This document shows positions 1 to 5,471 of a stretch of DNA of 5,540 bases, one piece after another. The stretch is from assembly GCA_030640865.1 (NCBI GenBank), contig DAOWIP010000411.1, forward strand, positions 1 to 5,540, written 5' to 3'. The position numbers were made by a program, and so were the translations under genes. This DNA comes from Sedimentisphaerales bacterium (lineage in GTDB: Bacteria; Planctomycetota; Phycisphaerae; Sedimentisphaerales; SM23-30). Under the pieces are notes generated by a model. That model searched no databases. It saw only the letters and a program-made list of their open reading frames with translations, and was not told the origin of the DNA. The number at the start of each line of letters is the position of its first letter. Positions within the stretch are counted from its first letter, which is position 1.

Positions 1-285
1 CATCTCCGGCGTAATCGTCGCGCAGATGATTATGTCAAGGTCCTCGCCTTTGATATGACTATTATTTAATGCCTTACGGGCCGCCTCCAATGACAAAGAA
101 GCGGTAGTTTCACCCTCTGAAATGATTCGTCTTTCTTTGATTCCTGTGCGGGTCGTTATCCACTCGTCGGAGGTATCTACCATCTTTTCCAGATCAGCGT
201 TATTAAGTATCTTTTCCGGCACCGCCGAGCCGGTGGCTGCTATGACAGCCCGCCGTTTTTTCTGCGTAATAAGGCCCTTATTCAA
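1..285 (-). CDS. fabH: Beta-ketoacyl-ACP synthase III (FabH), N-terminal 95 residues, cut by window edge
   Basis: FabH condenses acetyl-CoA (or another acyl-CoA primer) with malonyl-ACP to start fatty-acid chains in the cytoplasm. Reading the minus strand from a TTG at 285 gives an open frame of exactly 95 codons to base 1. It contains the FabH hallmark VDTSDEWITTRTGIKERR at residues 36-53, preceded by IAATGSAVPEKIL (15-27) and followed by DLDIIICATITPEM (82-95), which ends at the window edge. The catalytic Cys-His-Asn residues lie further on and are not in the window. The TTG start is chosen because AGAAAGGA lies 5 bases upstream and the next in-frame stop upstream is at 313-315, with no ATG between. 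It is the last visible gene of the rpmF-plsX-fabH cluster. Family assignment is very secure. The start codon is probable. Confidence 0.95.
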   Translation of the reverse strand, partial: MNKGLITQKKRRAVIAATGSAVPEKILNNADLEKMVDTSDEWITTRTGIKERRIISEGETTASLSLEAARKALNNSHIKGEDLDIIICATITPEM

Positions 286-290
286 TTTTT

Positions 291-298
291 TCCTTTCT
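291..298 (-). promoter_or_regulatory. Ribosome binding site of fabH, deciding a TTG start
   Basis: The minus strand reads AGAAAGGA followed by five A residues and then TTG. It is the only good Shine-Dalgarno match near the beginning of the fabH frame and supports a TTG start at 285. The same AGAAAGGA octamer precedes the TTG start of pyrF in this window. Confidence 0.7.
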
Positions 299-312
299 TG
301 TCCACAAGGTTT

Positions 313-501
313 TTATTCACCAACCCCGATTGAAATTTCCCGATTTGTCATTACATAATTATTTTGCAGATAATGTTTTATACTTGATGCAACCGCCAAA
401 AGTCCGAAAAAGACTACAAAAACAATACCAACGCTCCAAAATCGAGGGGGCGAAGTACTTTTGACGCTGGCGTCATACTTGGTCCTGCCGGGGAAAATCA
501 T
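313..501 (-). CDS. Possible small single-pass membrane protein between plsX and fabH (62 aa, unrecognised)
   Basis: I do not recognise this protein. It starts 23 bases after the plsX stop and ends 27 bases before the fabH start, so it would fill the gap in this gene row neatly. Residues 1-21 are polar with several Lys/Arg. Residues 22-41 form one hydrophobic stretch, WSVGIVFVVFFGLLAVASSI, long enough for a membrane helix. The remaining 21 residues are polar (KHYLQNNYVMTNREI...). Against it are the lack of a clear Shine-Dalgarno site before the ATG and its short length, so chance cannot be excluded. If real, the positive N-terminal side suggests N-in, C-out topology, and co-transcription with plsX and fabH would place it among lipid-synthesis genes. 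No function is proposed. Confidence 0.5.
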   Translation of the reverse strand: MIFPGRTKYDASVKSTSPPRFWSVGIVFVVFFGLLAVASSIKHYLQNNYVMTNREISIGVGE

Positions 502-524
502 ACCCGATGGGTATAAAATTTCGG

Positions 525-1532
525 TTATCCGTTTTCCCTGGCTGGATGAGGCTGCAGTTGTTCGCTGATTTTATGATTAATGTTAAATTTCAATTGTTTT
601 CTTACAGTTAGTATCGCATTGGTTATGGCTCGCGCGTTACTGCTGCCGTGACAGATAATGCAGGTGCCGTCCACACCCAATAATGGCGCTCCGCCGTATT
701 CGCTGTAGTCATGTCGGGCATAAAGGCTGTCCACAACCGGCAGAAAATGATCGGCGATGTCCGGTTTTTGACGAGCTATTTCCCGGCCAATCGTTTTGAA
801 CAGGCTGTCTGCCAGACCTTCGGTCAGTTTTAGAATCACGTTTCCGACAAATCCATCACAGACCAGAATATCTGCGGGGTGATTAAAGAAATCACGCGGT
901 TCCACATTGCCTACGAACTCAATTCGTTCATCGTTCCGCAGTAATTGATTAACCGATCTAACCAATTCGTTGCCTTTGGCGTCTTCCTGCCCGATACTGA
1001 TTAGTCCGACCGTCGGATTTTGCAGGTTTCTGACCTGCCGCATATATATCCCTGACATTAGTGCATACTGATATAAATGACTGGGCTTGGGTGCGATGTT
1101 GGCGCCGACGTCGCAGACCGCTACAGGGCCGGCAAAGGTGGGAAAGACCACAAGAATCCCCGGCCGCTGTACCCCCGGCAGCAATCGCATTCGCAACTGA
1201 CTGGCCGCCACACAGGCACCGGTATTACCGGCACTGATCACCGCATCGACCTCGCCGGCCGCCGCCATTTTGTTCATTATTGCTATAGAACTTTTGCGTT
1301 TGCGACGTATCGCCTCCACCGGAGGGTCGTCCATAGCAACTACTTCCGGAGCATGCACGATACTAAGTTGGGACTTACGGTATTTCTGCTTGTCCAGGTG
1401 TTTATGGATAGCCGATTCATCCCCGACCAGAACCAGTTGATCATCTTCAATCTGTTCCAGCGCCTTCATCGCTCCGGCTATAATCTCACCTGGCGCCTTG
1501 TCGCCGCCCATGGCATCGAGTGCGATACGCAT
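525..1532 (-). CDS. plsX: Phosphate acyltransferase PlsX
   Basis: PlsX converts acyl-ACP and phosphate to acyl-phosphate, the donor used by the membrane enzyme PlsY for the first acylation of glycerol-3-phosphate. The protein is a peripheral membrane enzyme. The 335-aa length is normal for the family. Conserved blocks are in order: IALDAMGGDKAP (3-14), HAPEVVAMDDPPVEAIRRKR (60-79), DAVISAGNTGACVAAS (96-111), CDVGANIAPKP (140-150), SIGQEDAKGNE (179-189), DILVCDGFVGNVILKLTEG (221-239), and YGGAPLLGVDGTCIICHGSS (279-298). The start at 1532 has AGGG about 9 bases upstream, and MRIALDAMGGD is the typical beginning. It follows rpmF with a 34-base gap, the usual arrangement, so the two are almost certainly co-transcribed. 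The fabH gene follows after the small ORF. Nothing appears broken. Confidence 0.98.
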   Translation of the reverse strand: MRIALDAMGGDKAPGEIIAGAMKALEQIEDDQLVLVGDESAIHKHLDKQKYRKSQLSIVHAPEVVAMDDPPVEAIRRKRKSSIAIMNKMAAAGEVDAVISAGNTGACVAASQLRMRLLPGVQRPGILVVFPTFAGPVAVCDVGANIAPKPSHLYQYALMSGIYMRQVRNLQNPTVGLISIGQEDAKGNELVRSVNQLLRNDERIEFVGNVEPRDFFNHPADILVCDGFVGNVILKLTEGLADSLFKTIGREIARQKPDIADHFLPVVDSLYARHDYSEYGGAPLLGVDGTCIICHGSSNARAITNAILTVRKQLKFNINHKISEQLQPHPARENG

Positions 1533-1566
1533 TTGCTGATACCCTGTTAAATTACTCTGAAGGTTA

Positions 1567-1746
1567 CTATTCGTTCTCTGCGATATTGATGGAAAACGAG
1601 GGGTTCACATAGCCGCAATCACACATAGCGTGAGGCAGCTTTGCTTTACCACATTTTCGACAGATGGAATAATTAACCGGCTTGAGCGCATGATGGCTTC
1701 GGCGGGTACGAGTGCGACTTTTTGATGTCTTTTTTACTGGAAGCAT
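1567..1746 (-). CDS. rpmF: 50S ribosomal protein L32 (59 aa)
   Basis: L32 is a small protein of the large ribosomal subunit. The minus-strand frame from ATG at 1746 to TAG at 1567-1569 encodes 59 residues, a normal L32 length. It begins MLPVKKTSKSRTRTRRSHHA, the basic L32 N-terminal signature (most relatives read VPKxKTSKSR..RRAHHAL), and continues with ALKPVNYSICRKCGKAKL. The zinc-ribbon cysteines are C29 and C32 in the first knuckle and C42 and C44 in the second. The second knuckle reads CDCGY, where the family normally has CxxCGY, so one residue is missing. It lies directly upstream of plsX, as in most bacteria. The Shine-Dalgarno sequence is weak (GAG about 8 bases upstream). Identity is secure from the N-terminus, zinc ribbon and position. 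Confidence 0.93.
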   Translation of the reverse strand: MLPVKKTSKSRTRTRRSHHALKPVNYSICRKCGKAKLPHAMCDCGYVNPSFSINIAENE

Positions 1747-1778
1747 AATAACTCTAATTCGTTGTTAAATAAACAGTT

Positions 1779-1806
1779 ACATTAACACACGCCCAAAAAT
1801 GAGCAA
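1779..1806 (-). promoter_or_regulatory. Candidate promoter for rpmF-plsX-fabH
   Basis: The minus strand has TTGCTC (1801-1806), a 16-base spacer and TAATGT (1779-1784), a fair match to a housekeeping sigma promoter. It lies about 30 bases before the rpmF start codon. Upstream of it is a GC-rich inverted repeat (CGGGC at 1819-1823 and GCCCG at 1830-1834). This is pattern matching only. Confidence 0.35.
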
Positions 1807-1893
1807 CCCACCCCCCAGCGGGCATACCAGCCCGATTGACGGTGAGTTCCAGAATTTAGACCATAATAACACGCTTGTCAAGGGAAAACTGGC

Positions 1894-1953
1894 TTGCATT
1901 ACAACCGGAAAGTTGGTAATAGTATTAGTATCTCAGGTAGCAGTATGTATAAT
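1894..1953 (+). promoter_or_regulatory. Candidate promoter region for the membrane-anchored protein gene
   Basis: On the plus strand TTGCAT (1894-1899) and TAATAG (1917-1922) are separated by exactly 17 bases. A second possible -10, TATAAT, lies at 1948-1953 with a weak TTAGTA 17 bases before it. Either would give a leader of some 55-90 bases before the ATG at 2018. The region also serves as the divergent spacer to rpmF. The call rests on sequence match alone. Confidence 0.4.
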
Positions 1954-2004
1954 CTGATAAGGGAGCCGTTTATAATGGTTCCGAATGCCTGAATACCCAC
2001 AGAG

Positions 2005-2011
2005 AAGGGAG
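2005..2011 (+). promoter_or_regulatory. Ribosome binding site fixing the start at 2018
   Basis: AAGGGAG lies 6 bases before the ATG at 2018. The earlier in-frame ATG at 1985 has no comparable site at the right distance, so the 11 residues it would add (MPEYPQRRESR) are probably not translated. Confidence 0.75.
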
Positions 2012-2017
2012 TCTCGT

Positions 2018-2938
2018 ATGGCTGCTAAAAAAGGTCGTCCCGCCTTGATCGAATTGATCGACAAGGGCAGTACTTCCACCCCCGGATGGTTTTACGGTAA
2101 GAAAAAAAGCAGGTTACAGCAATTTCGTAAGGGAACTGCCGTAACTGAGCTGAGCGCACCTGCTGTCCCTGCCGGTGGAGTTGGAATACCGTCACCGACA
2201 ACCGAGCAGACTATCGGTTCGACACCGGAACCGGTCATCAGATCGGCGCCGAAGGCATGGCTTGAGTTCGCCGATGACAAACTGGTACTTTCATTGTCGT
2301 ATTGGAAGGTGTTGCCTCTGGTGGCATTGGGGTTGGTTCTAATCCTGTCGATTACCTATCGGTTAGGCCAAAGCAGTGTTTCCGGTACTGATACCACCGA
2401 TGACACTATTACCACTGCCAATACTAATAGCGATACCAGAGAACCCCCCGAAAACACCCGAATCGACAACCGAACCACTGCTGTAAAGCCTGGTTCGGCA
2501 GGTAAAACAACAAGTACCGCAGGCGTCTCGCCTGCATCAACAAGTACCGCAGGCGTCTCGCCTGCACCAACAAGTACCGCAGGCGTCTCGCCTGCACCAA
2601 CAGGTACCGCCGGCACAACTACGTCCGCGATTTCGCCCCCCCAAACGGGTCTGTGCCTGATTATGTGCGGTCATCGGGACAAAAACGTCCTGGAGCCGGT
2701 ACGGCGGTATTTTAACGCCAATGGTTCTGCCACAGTCGTCGGCCTTTACGGTCACGGCTATGTGCTGGTGCATGCTCGGCCTGTCCAAAAAACCACCAGC
2801 CCCGAGGCCGTGGCCATACAACAACGTGTAATTGAGTTGGGGAACAAATACGAACAAAATAAGCCCCGTGGCGCTCCCGGTTTCGCCGCGGCGTGGAAGT
2901 CGCCTTATTTTGTAAGAACATCCGATGTTCAGTTTTGA
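2018..2938 (+). CDS. Membrane-anchored protein with repeat linker and possible SPOR-like C-terminal domain (unrecognised)
   Basis: I cannot name this 306-aa protein. Residues 1-30 form a basic cytoplasmic start (MAAKKGRPALIELIDKG, then PGWFYGKKKS). Residues 31-95 are low-complexity and then acidic. Residues 98-114 (VLPLVALGLVLILSITY) make one membrane helix. After a Thr/Asp-rich stretch comes a linker containing three copies of a ten-residue unit, TSTAGVSPAS/P (165-194). From about 211 there is a compact domain of about 95 residues: a strand LCLIMCG (212-218), a helix with EPVRRYFNANG, and strands including GHGYVLVHAR. A tail ending in SPYFVR follows. A strand-helix-strand domain after a disordered linker resembles the layout of SPOR or other envelope-facing proteins, but I see no clear SPOR signature, so this is a guess. 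The start at 2018 has a strong ribosome binding site. The gene is transcribed toward pyrF, and a promoter-like pair lies between them. Confidence 0.85.
   Translation: MAAKKGRPALIELIDKGSTSTPGWFYGKKKSRLQQFRKGTAVTELSAPAVPAGGVGIPSPTTEQTIGSTPEPVIRSAPKAWLEFADDKLVLSLSYWKVLPLVALGLVLILSITYRLGQSSVSGTDTTDDTITTANTNSDTREPPENTRIDNRTTAVKPGSAGKTTSTAGVSPASTSTAGVSPAPTSTAGVSPAPTGTAGTTTSAISPPQTGLCLIMCGHRDKNVLEPVRRYFNANGSATVVGLYGHGYVLVHARPVQKTTSPEAVAIQQRVIELGNKYEQNKPRGAPGFAAAWKSPYFVRTSDVQF
2509..2598 (+). repeat. Three tandem 30-bp units, each holding a perfect palindrome, inside a coding region
   Basis: Units 2509-2538, 2539-2568 and 2569-2598 are identical except for one base (T or C near the end of unit 1). 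A decayed fourth start follows at 2599-2614. Each contains GCAGGCGTCTCGCCTGC (2519-2535, 2549-2565, 2579-2595), which is 7-bp arms around a 3-base loop. Because 30 is a multiple of 3, the array stays in frame and encodes TSTAGVSPAS/P three times. I recall this palindrome as a dispersed repeat in some planctomycete genomes, but cannot check that here. Confidence 0.95.
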
Positions 2939-2977
2939 GTTTATACCGAACACAGTATATTTATTTGGTATTGTCCC

Positions 2978-3005
2978 TTGCACTGGGCAGTGGAGTGATT
3001 ATAGT
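2978..3005 (+). promoter_or_regulatory. Candidate promoter for pyrF-murD, with a palindrome in its spacer
   Basis: TTGCAC (2978-2983) and TATAGT (3000-3005) are 16 bases apart, a fair housekeeping-type promoter about 85 bases before the pyrF start. The perfect inverted repeat CACTG-GG-CAGTG (2981-2992) overlaps the -35 box and spacer, where a repressor site would act. It could equally be a small hairpin after the upstream gene. The rest of 2939-3091 is AT-rich with no other gene visible. Confidence 0.4.
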
Positions 3006-3077
3006 AACAACAGAGAGAACATAGATAAGGATGTGTAAGTTTCTACCGTCCAAAATAGTAATAAATATTTCCAACAT

Positions 3078-3085
3078 AGAAAGGA
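3078..3085 (+). promoter_or_regulatory. Ribosome binding site of pyrF, deciding a TTG start
   Basis: AGAAAGGA lies 6 bases before TTG at 3092. No ATG or GTG at a suitable distance precedes the conserved N-terminus (MANHFADRL), so the TTG is the likely start. Confidence 0.8.
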
Positions 3086-3091
3086 ATCGAA

Positions 3092-4039
3092 TTGGCTAAT
3101 CATTTCGCCGACCGCTTGACCGAGGCAATCAAGGACAAAGGCACTTGTGTGTGTGTGGGTATTGATCCGCTTTATTCACAACTGCCTAAGCAGATTACAG
3201 AACGCAAGGACCTTAATGACGAGATGGACCTTCCTGCGTCTTTGGACGCGGTGTTTGAATTTTGCATTAAGGTACTGAAAATCGTTAGCCCTCTGGTCCC
3301 GGCGGTAAAAATTAATAGTGCCTTCTTCGAAAAATATTACTGGGAGGGCGTTGAAAACTACTACTCTCTCATTCAGGAGGCGGACGCGCTGGGCCTGGAG
3401 ATAATCGGCGACGTCAAGCGGGGTGACATTGGTTCAACCGCCCAGGCGTATGCCGCGGCCCATCTGAAGAACCCGGAATTTATTGATATGGATGATATTG
3501 TCGCGCCGGACGCGATAACAGTGAACGGTTTTGCCGGGGTGGACGGGATTTTGCCCTTTGCCGATATAGCGGTCGAGGAAGGTAAGGGCGTTTTTGTCTG
3601 GGTCCGGGCCAGTAACCCGTCGGCGGGAATATTGCAGGATTTCGCCAACGCGGAAGGTAAGCGATTTTTCGATTTGTTGGCTGAGCAGGTCGCGACTATG
3701 GCCTGCGAACCGCAGCGGATAGGCACGTCCGGTTACAGTAATATCGGCATGATAGTGGGCGGCACAGCCGCAGAGCAGGCCCATCAACTCCGCGAACAAT
3801 ATCCACATATCGTCTTTCTGGTACCCGGCTATGGCGCTCAGGGAGCCGCCCCGGCGGACTGCCTGCAATTCTGTAAAGAGGACGGATCAGGCGCGCTTAT
3901 TTCCGCCTCGCGCAGTATCATCTACGCTTATAACCAACCTCGTTATAGCGAACAGTTCGGCGATAACTGGGAAAAATGTATCGAACAGGCCTGCCTGGAT
4001 ATGAAACAGGAACTTGCAGCAGCCTTGGTCCAAAAATAA
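3092..4039 (+). CDS. pyrF: Orotidine 5'-phosphate decarboxylase, type 2
   Basis: PyrF removes CO2 from orotidine monophosphate to give UMP, the last step of de novo pyrimidine synthesis in the cytoplasm. The 315-aa protein fits the longer type 2 subfamily rather than the short E. coli type. Visible motifs are CVGIDPLYSQLP (21-32), VKINSAFFE (72-80), the catalytic DVKRGDIGSTA (107-117, with D107, K109 and D112 forming the DxKxxD core), APDAITVNGFAG (138-149), VWVRASNPSAG (169-179), GTSGYSNIGMIVGGT (211-225), and the phosphate-binding end VPGYGAQGA (244-252) with SASRSIIYAY (271-280). All catalytic residues appear present. The start is TTG, supported by AGAAAGGA 6 bases before it. The murD gene follows almost directly, so the two probably form one transcript. 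UMP is the source of the UDP carrier on which MurD acts. Confidence 0.97.
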   Translation: MANHFADRLTEAIKDKGTCVCVGIDPLYSQLPKQITERKDLNDEMDLPASLDAVFEFCIKVLKIVSPLVPAVKINSAFFEKYYWEGVENYYSLIQEADALGLEIIGDVKRGDIGSTAQAYAAAHLKNPEFIDMDDIVAPDAITVNGFAGVDGILPFADIAVEEGKGVFVWVRASNPSAGILQDFANAEGKRFFDLLAEQVATMACEPQRIGTSGYSNIGMIVGGTAAEQAHQLREQYPHIVFLVPGYGAQGAAPADCLQFCKEDGSGALISASRSIIYAYNQPRYSEQFGDNWEKCIEQACLDMKQELAAALVQK

Positions 4040-4056
4040 TCTCTATCAAACTCCAG

Positions 4057-5406
4057 ATGCCACTTGTCATGTATGACAACACCATCCCCGAAAATTGGGC
4101 CGACAAAAAAGTCCTGGTAATGGGTTTGGGCCGATTCGGCGGCGGCGTGGGGGCATGCCGGTTCCTGGCCGAGCGGGGAGCACGAGTCACCGTAACCGAT
4201 CTGGCAAGCGAGGATGAGCTTACCGAAAGCGTTGAGCAATTACGAGGGTTGCCAATCACCTTTCATCTTGGCGGTCATCAGGAAAACGATTTCAACAATT
4301 CCGATTTAATTGTGGTCAATCCCGCGGTGCGCAGAAATTCTCACTGGCTGAAACCGGCAATTAAGAATAACGTGCCGCTCACCTCGGAGATGAACCTCTT
4401 TTTTAGATATTGCCCCGCGCCGATTGTCGGCATCACCGGCAGTAACGGCAAAAGTACCACCACTGCCATGATCGCCGAGGTACTAAAGACCGACAACCGT
4501 GTGTGGATGGGCGGCAATATCGGTCAGGGCAGCCTTTTGGCAAAGGTGGACCGGATTCAGCGGGACGACATCGTCGTACTGGAATTGAGCAGCTTTCAAC
4601 TCTATGATCTGGCCCAACTTGAGCGCAGTCCACACGTTGCGGTGGTAACCAATATTGCGCCGAACCATCTTGATTGGCACGGAACAATGGACGAATATGT
4701 GCGGGCGAAGAAAAATGTATTTCGATTCCAAACCCGGGATGATTACCTTGTATTGAGCCGAAAGGATGGGGAGCTGATCAAATGGGGTAAAATATCAAAA
4801 AGCAGGGTTATATGGTTTCCGTCGAGAGATATGGAGCGGATTGAATTAAAGATGCCCGGCAGACATAATCAGATGAACGCCTCGGCGGCTTTGGCTGTGG
4901 GTGAGATTTTCGGCGTAAAACAGGAAACAGCCCGTGATATTTTACGCGATTTTCCGGGCCTGCCGCATCGATTGGAAATGGTTCGGGAAATTGGAGGGGT
5001 GCGATATTACAACGACTCAATTTCTACGACTCCGGAAAGCACTATTGCCGCGATTGAAGCCTTCGAGGAAAATAAAGTTCTTATTCTGGGCGGCTATGAC
5101 AAGAAAATCTCTTTTGAACATCTTGTACGGAAGGTGGTCGGTTCGGTCGAGGCCGTCGTCCTGCTGGGCCAGGTGCGGGATACATTGGCGGAACTGATCG
5201 AGAGGGAAAAACAGAGCCGAAATGAAAACCTGCCGACTTGCGAAAAGGCCGACGATTTTGACCATGCGGTGGCCCTGGTCCGCAAACTCGCACAGCCGGA
5301 TATGGTAGTTTTACTTTCGCCCGCCTGTGCCAGTTATGATATGTTCAGAAATTTCCAGGCTCGCGGAGAGCGATTCCGCCAACTCGTTTTTAAAAACCGT
5401 CTTTAG
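4057..5406 (+). CDS. murD: UDP-N-acetylmuramoyl-L-alanine--D-glutamate ligase (MurD)
   Basis: MurD adds D-glutamate to UDP-MurNAc-L-alanine using ATP, a cytoplasmic step of peptidoglycan synthesis. Counting from ATG 4057 the protein has 449 aa, normal for the family. The N-terminal Rossmann-like domain has VMGLGRFGGGVGACRFL (21-37). The central ATPase domain has the P-loop GITGSNGKSTT (125-135), GGNIG (152-156), ELSSFQL (176-182), NIAPNHLDWH (199-208) and K218, the likely carbamylated lysine (ligand to magnesium in the family). The C-terminal domain has GRHNQMNASAA (268-278), PHRLE (303-307), NDSISTTPEST (319-329), LGGYDKK (344-350) and SPACASYDMFRNF (421-433). No good Shine-Dalgarno site precedes either 4057 or the alternative ATG 4069. 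The ATG at 3976 would overlap pyrF and is unlikely. Translation may be coupled to pyrF, which ends 17 bases before. The gene lies away from any other mur gene in the window. The segment just before GRHN looks shorter than in E. coli MurD. Confidence 0.96.
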   Translation: MPLVMYDNTIPENWADKKVLVMGLGRFGGGVGACRFLAERGARVTVTDLASEDELTESVEQLRGLPITFHLGGHQENDFNNSDLIVVNPAVRRNSHWLKPAIKNNVPLTSEMNLFFRYCPAPIVGITGSNGKSTTTAMIAEVLKTDNRVWMGGNIGQGSLLAKVDRIQRDDIVVLELSSFQLYDLAQLERSPHVAVVTNIAPNHLDWHGTMDEYVRAKKNVFRFQTRDDYLVLSRKDGELIKWGKISKSRVIWFPSRDMERIELKMPGRHNQMNASAALAVGEIFGVKQETARDILRDFPGLPHRLEMVREIGGVRYYNDSISTTPESTIAAIEAFEENKVLILGGYDKKISFEHLVRKVVGSVEAVVLLGQVRDTLAELIEREKQSRNENLPTCEKADDFDHAVALVRKLAQPDMVVLLSPACASYDMFRNFQARGERFRQLVFKNRL

Positions 5407-5410
5407 TCAA

Positions 5411-5471
5411 GTAGTCCCGTAGGGACATAAGATAATAGCCCAGCGATTTATCGCTGGGAAACCTGTTTTTT
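5411..5471 (+). terminator. Paired hairpins after murD: repeat-like element, possible terminator
   Basis: Five bases after the murD stop, GTCCC (5414-5418) and GGGAC (5422-5426) form a 5-bp stem. A second, stronger stem pairs CCCAGCGA (5439-5446) with TCGCTGGG (5451-5458) around TTTA. Six T residues follow at 5466-5471, seven bases after the stem, further than in a classic Rho-independent terminator. The two-hairpin arrangement resembles a dispersed intergenic repeat I recall from planctomycete and related genomes. Both roles may apply. The remaining bases 5472-5540 hold no gene that I can see. Confidence 0.55.

Noticed and set aside
122..358. Plus-strand 78-codon frame opposite fabH
   Set aside because: It mirrors the FabH N-terminal motif and crosses the start of fabH and its ribosome binding site. 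No ribosome binding site or family resemblance supports it.
1077..1550. Plus-strand 157-codon frame opposite plsX
   Set aside because: It lies wholly antisense to the highly conserved PlsX motifs, and its product shows no recognisable domain.
1819..1834. GC-rich inverted repeat CGGGC/GCCCG in the divergent spacer as a terminator
   Set aside because: The stem is only 5 bp with no T-run on either side, and it lies between two divergent starts where no transcript should end. It could be an operator, but nothing specific supports that.
1985..2017. N-terminal extension of the membrane-anchored protein from ATG 1985
   Set aside because: The ribosome binding site AAGGGAG is positioned for the ATG at 2018, and the extra 11 residues include that site itself.
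2509..2598. Tandem palindromic units as a small CRISPR array
   Set aside because: Units are directly adjacent with no unique spacers, they are inside an open frame, and no cas gene is present.
2356..2983. Minus-strand frames with repeated GETPAVLV or CRRDACGTC peptides
   Set aside because: They are antisense readings of the repeat array in the 2018-2938 gene. The plus-strand frame has a strong ribosome binding site, a membrane helix and a structured domain.
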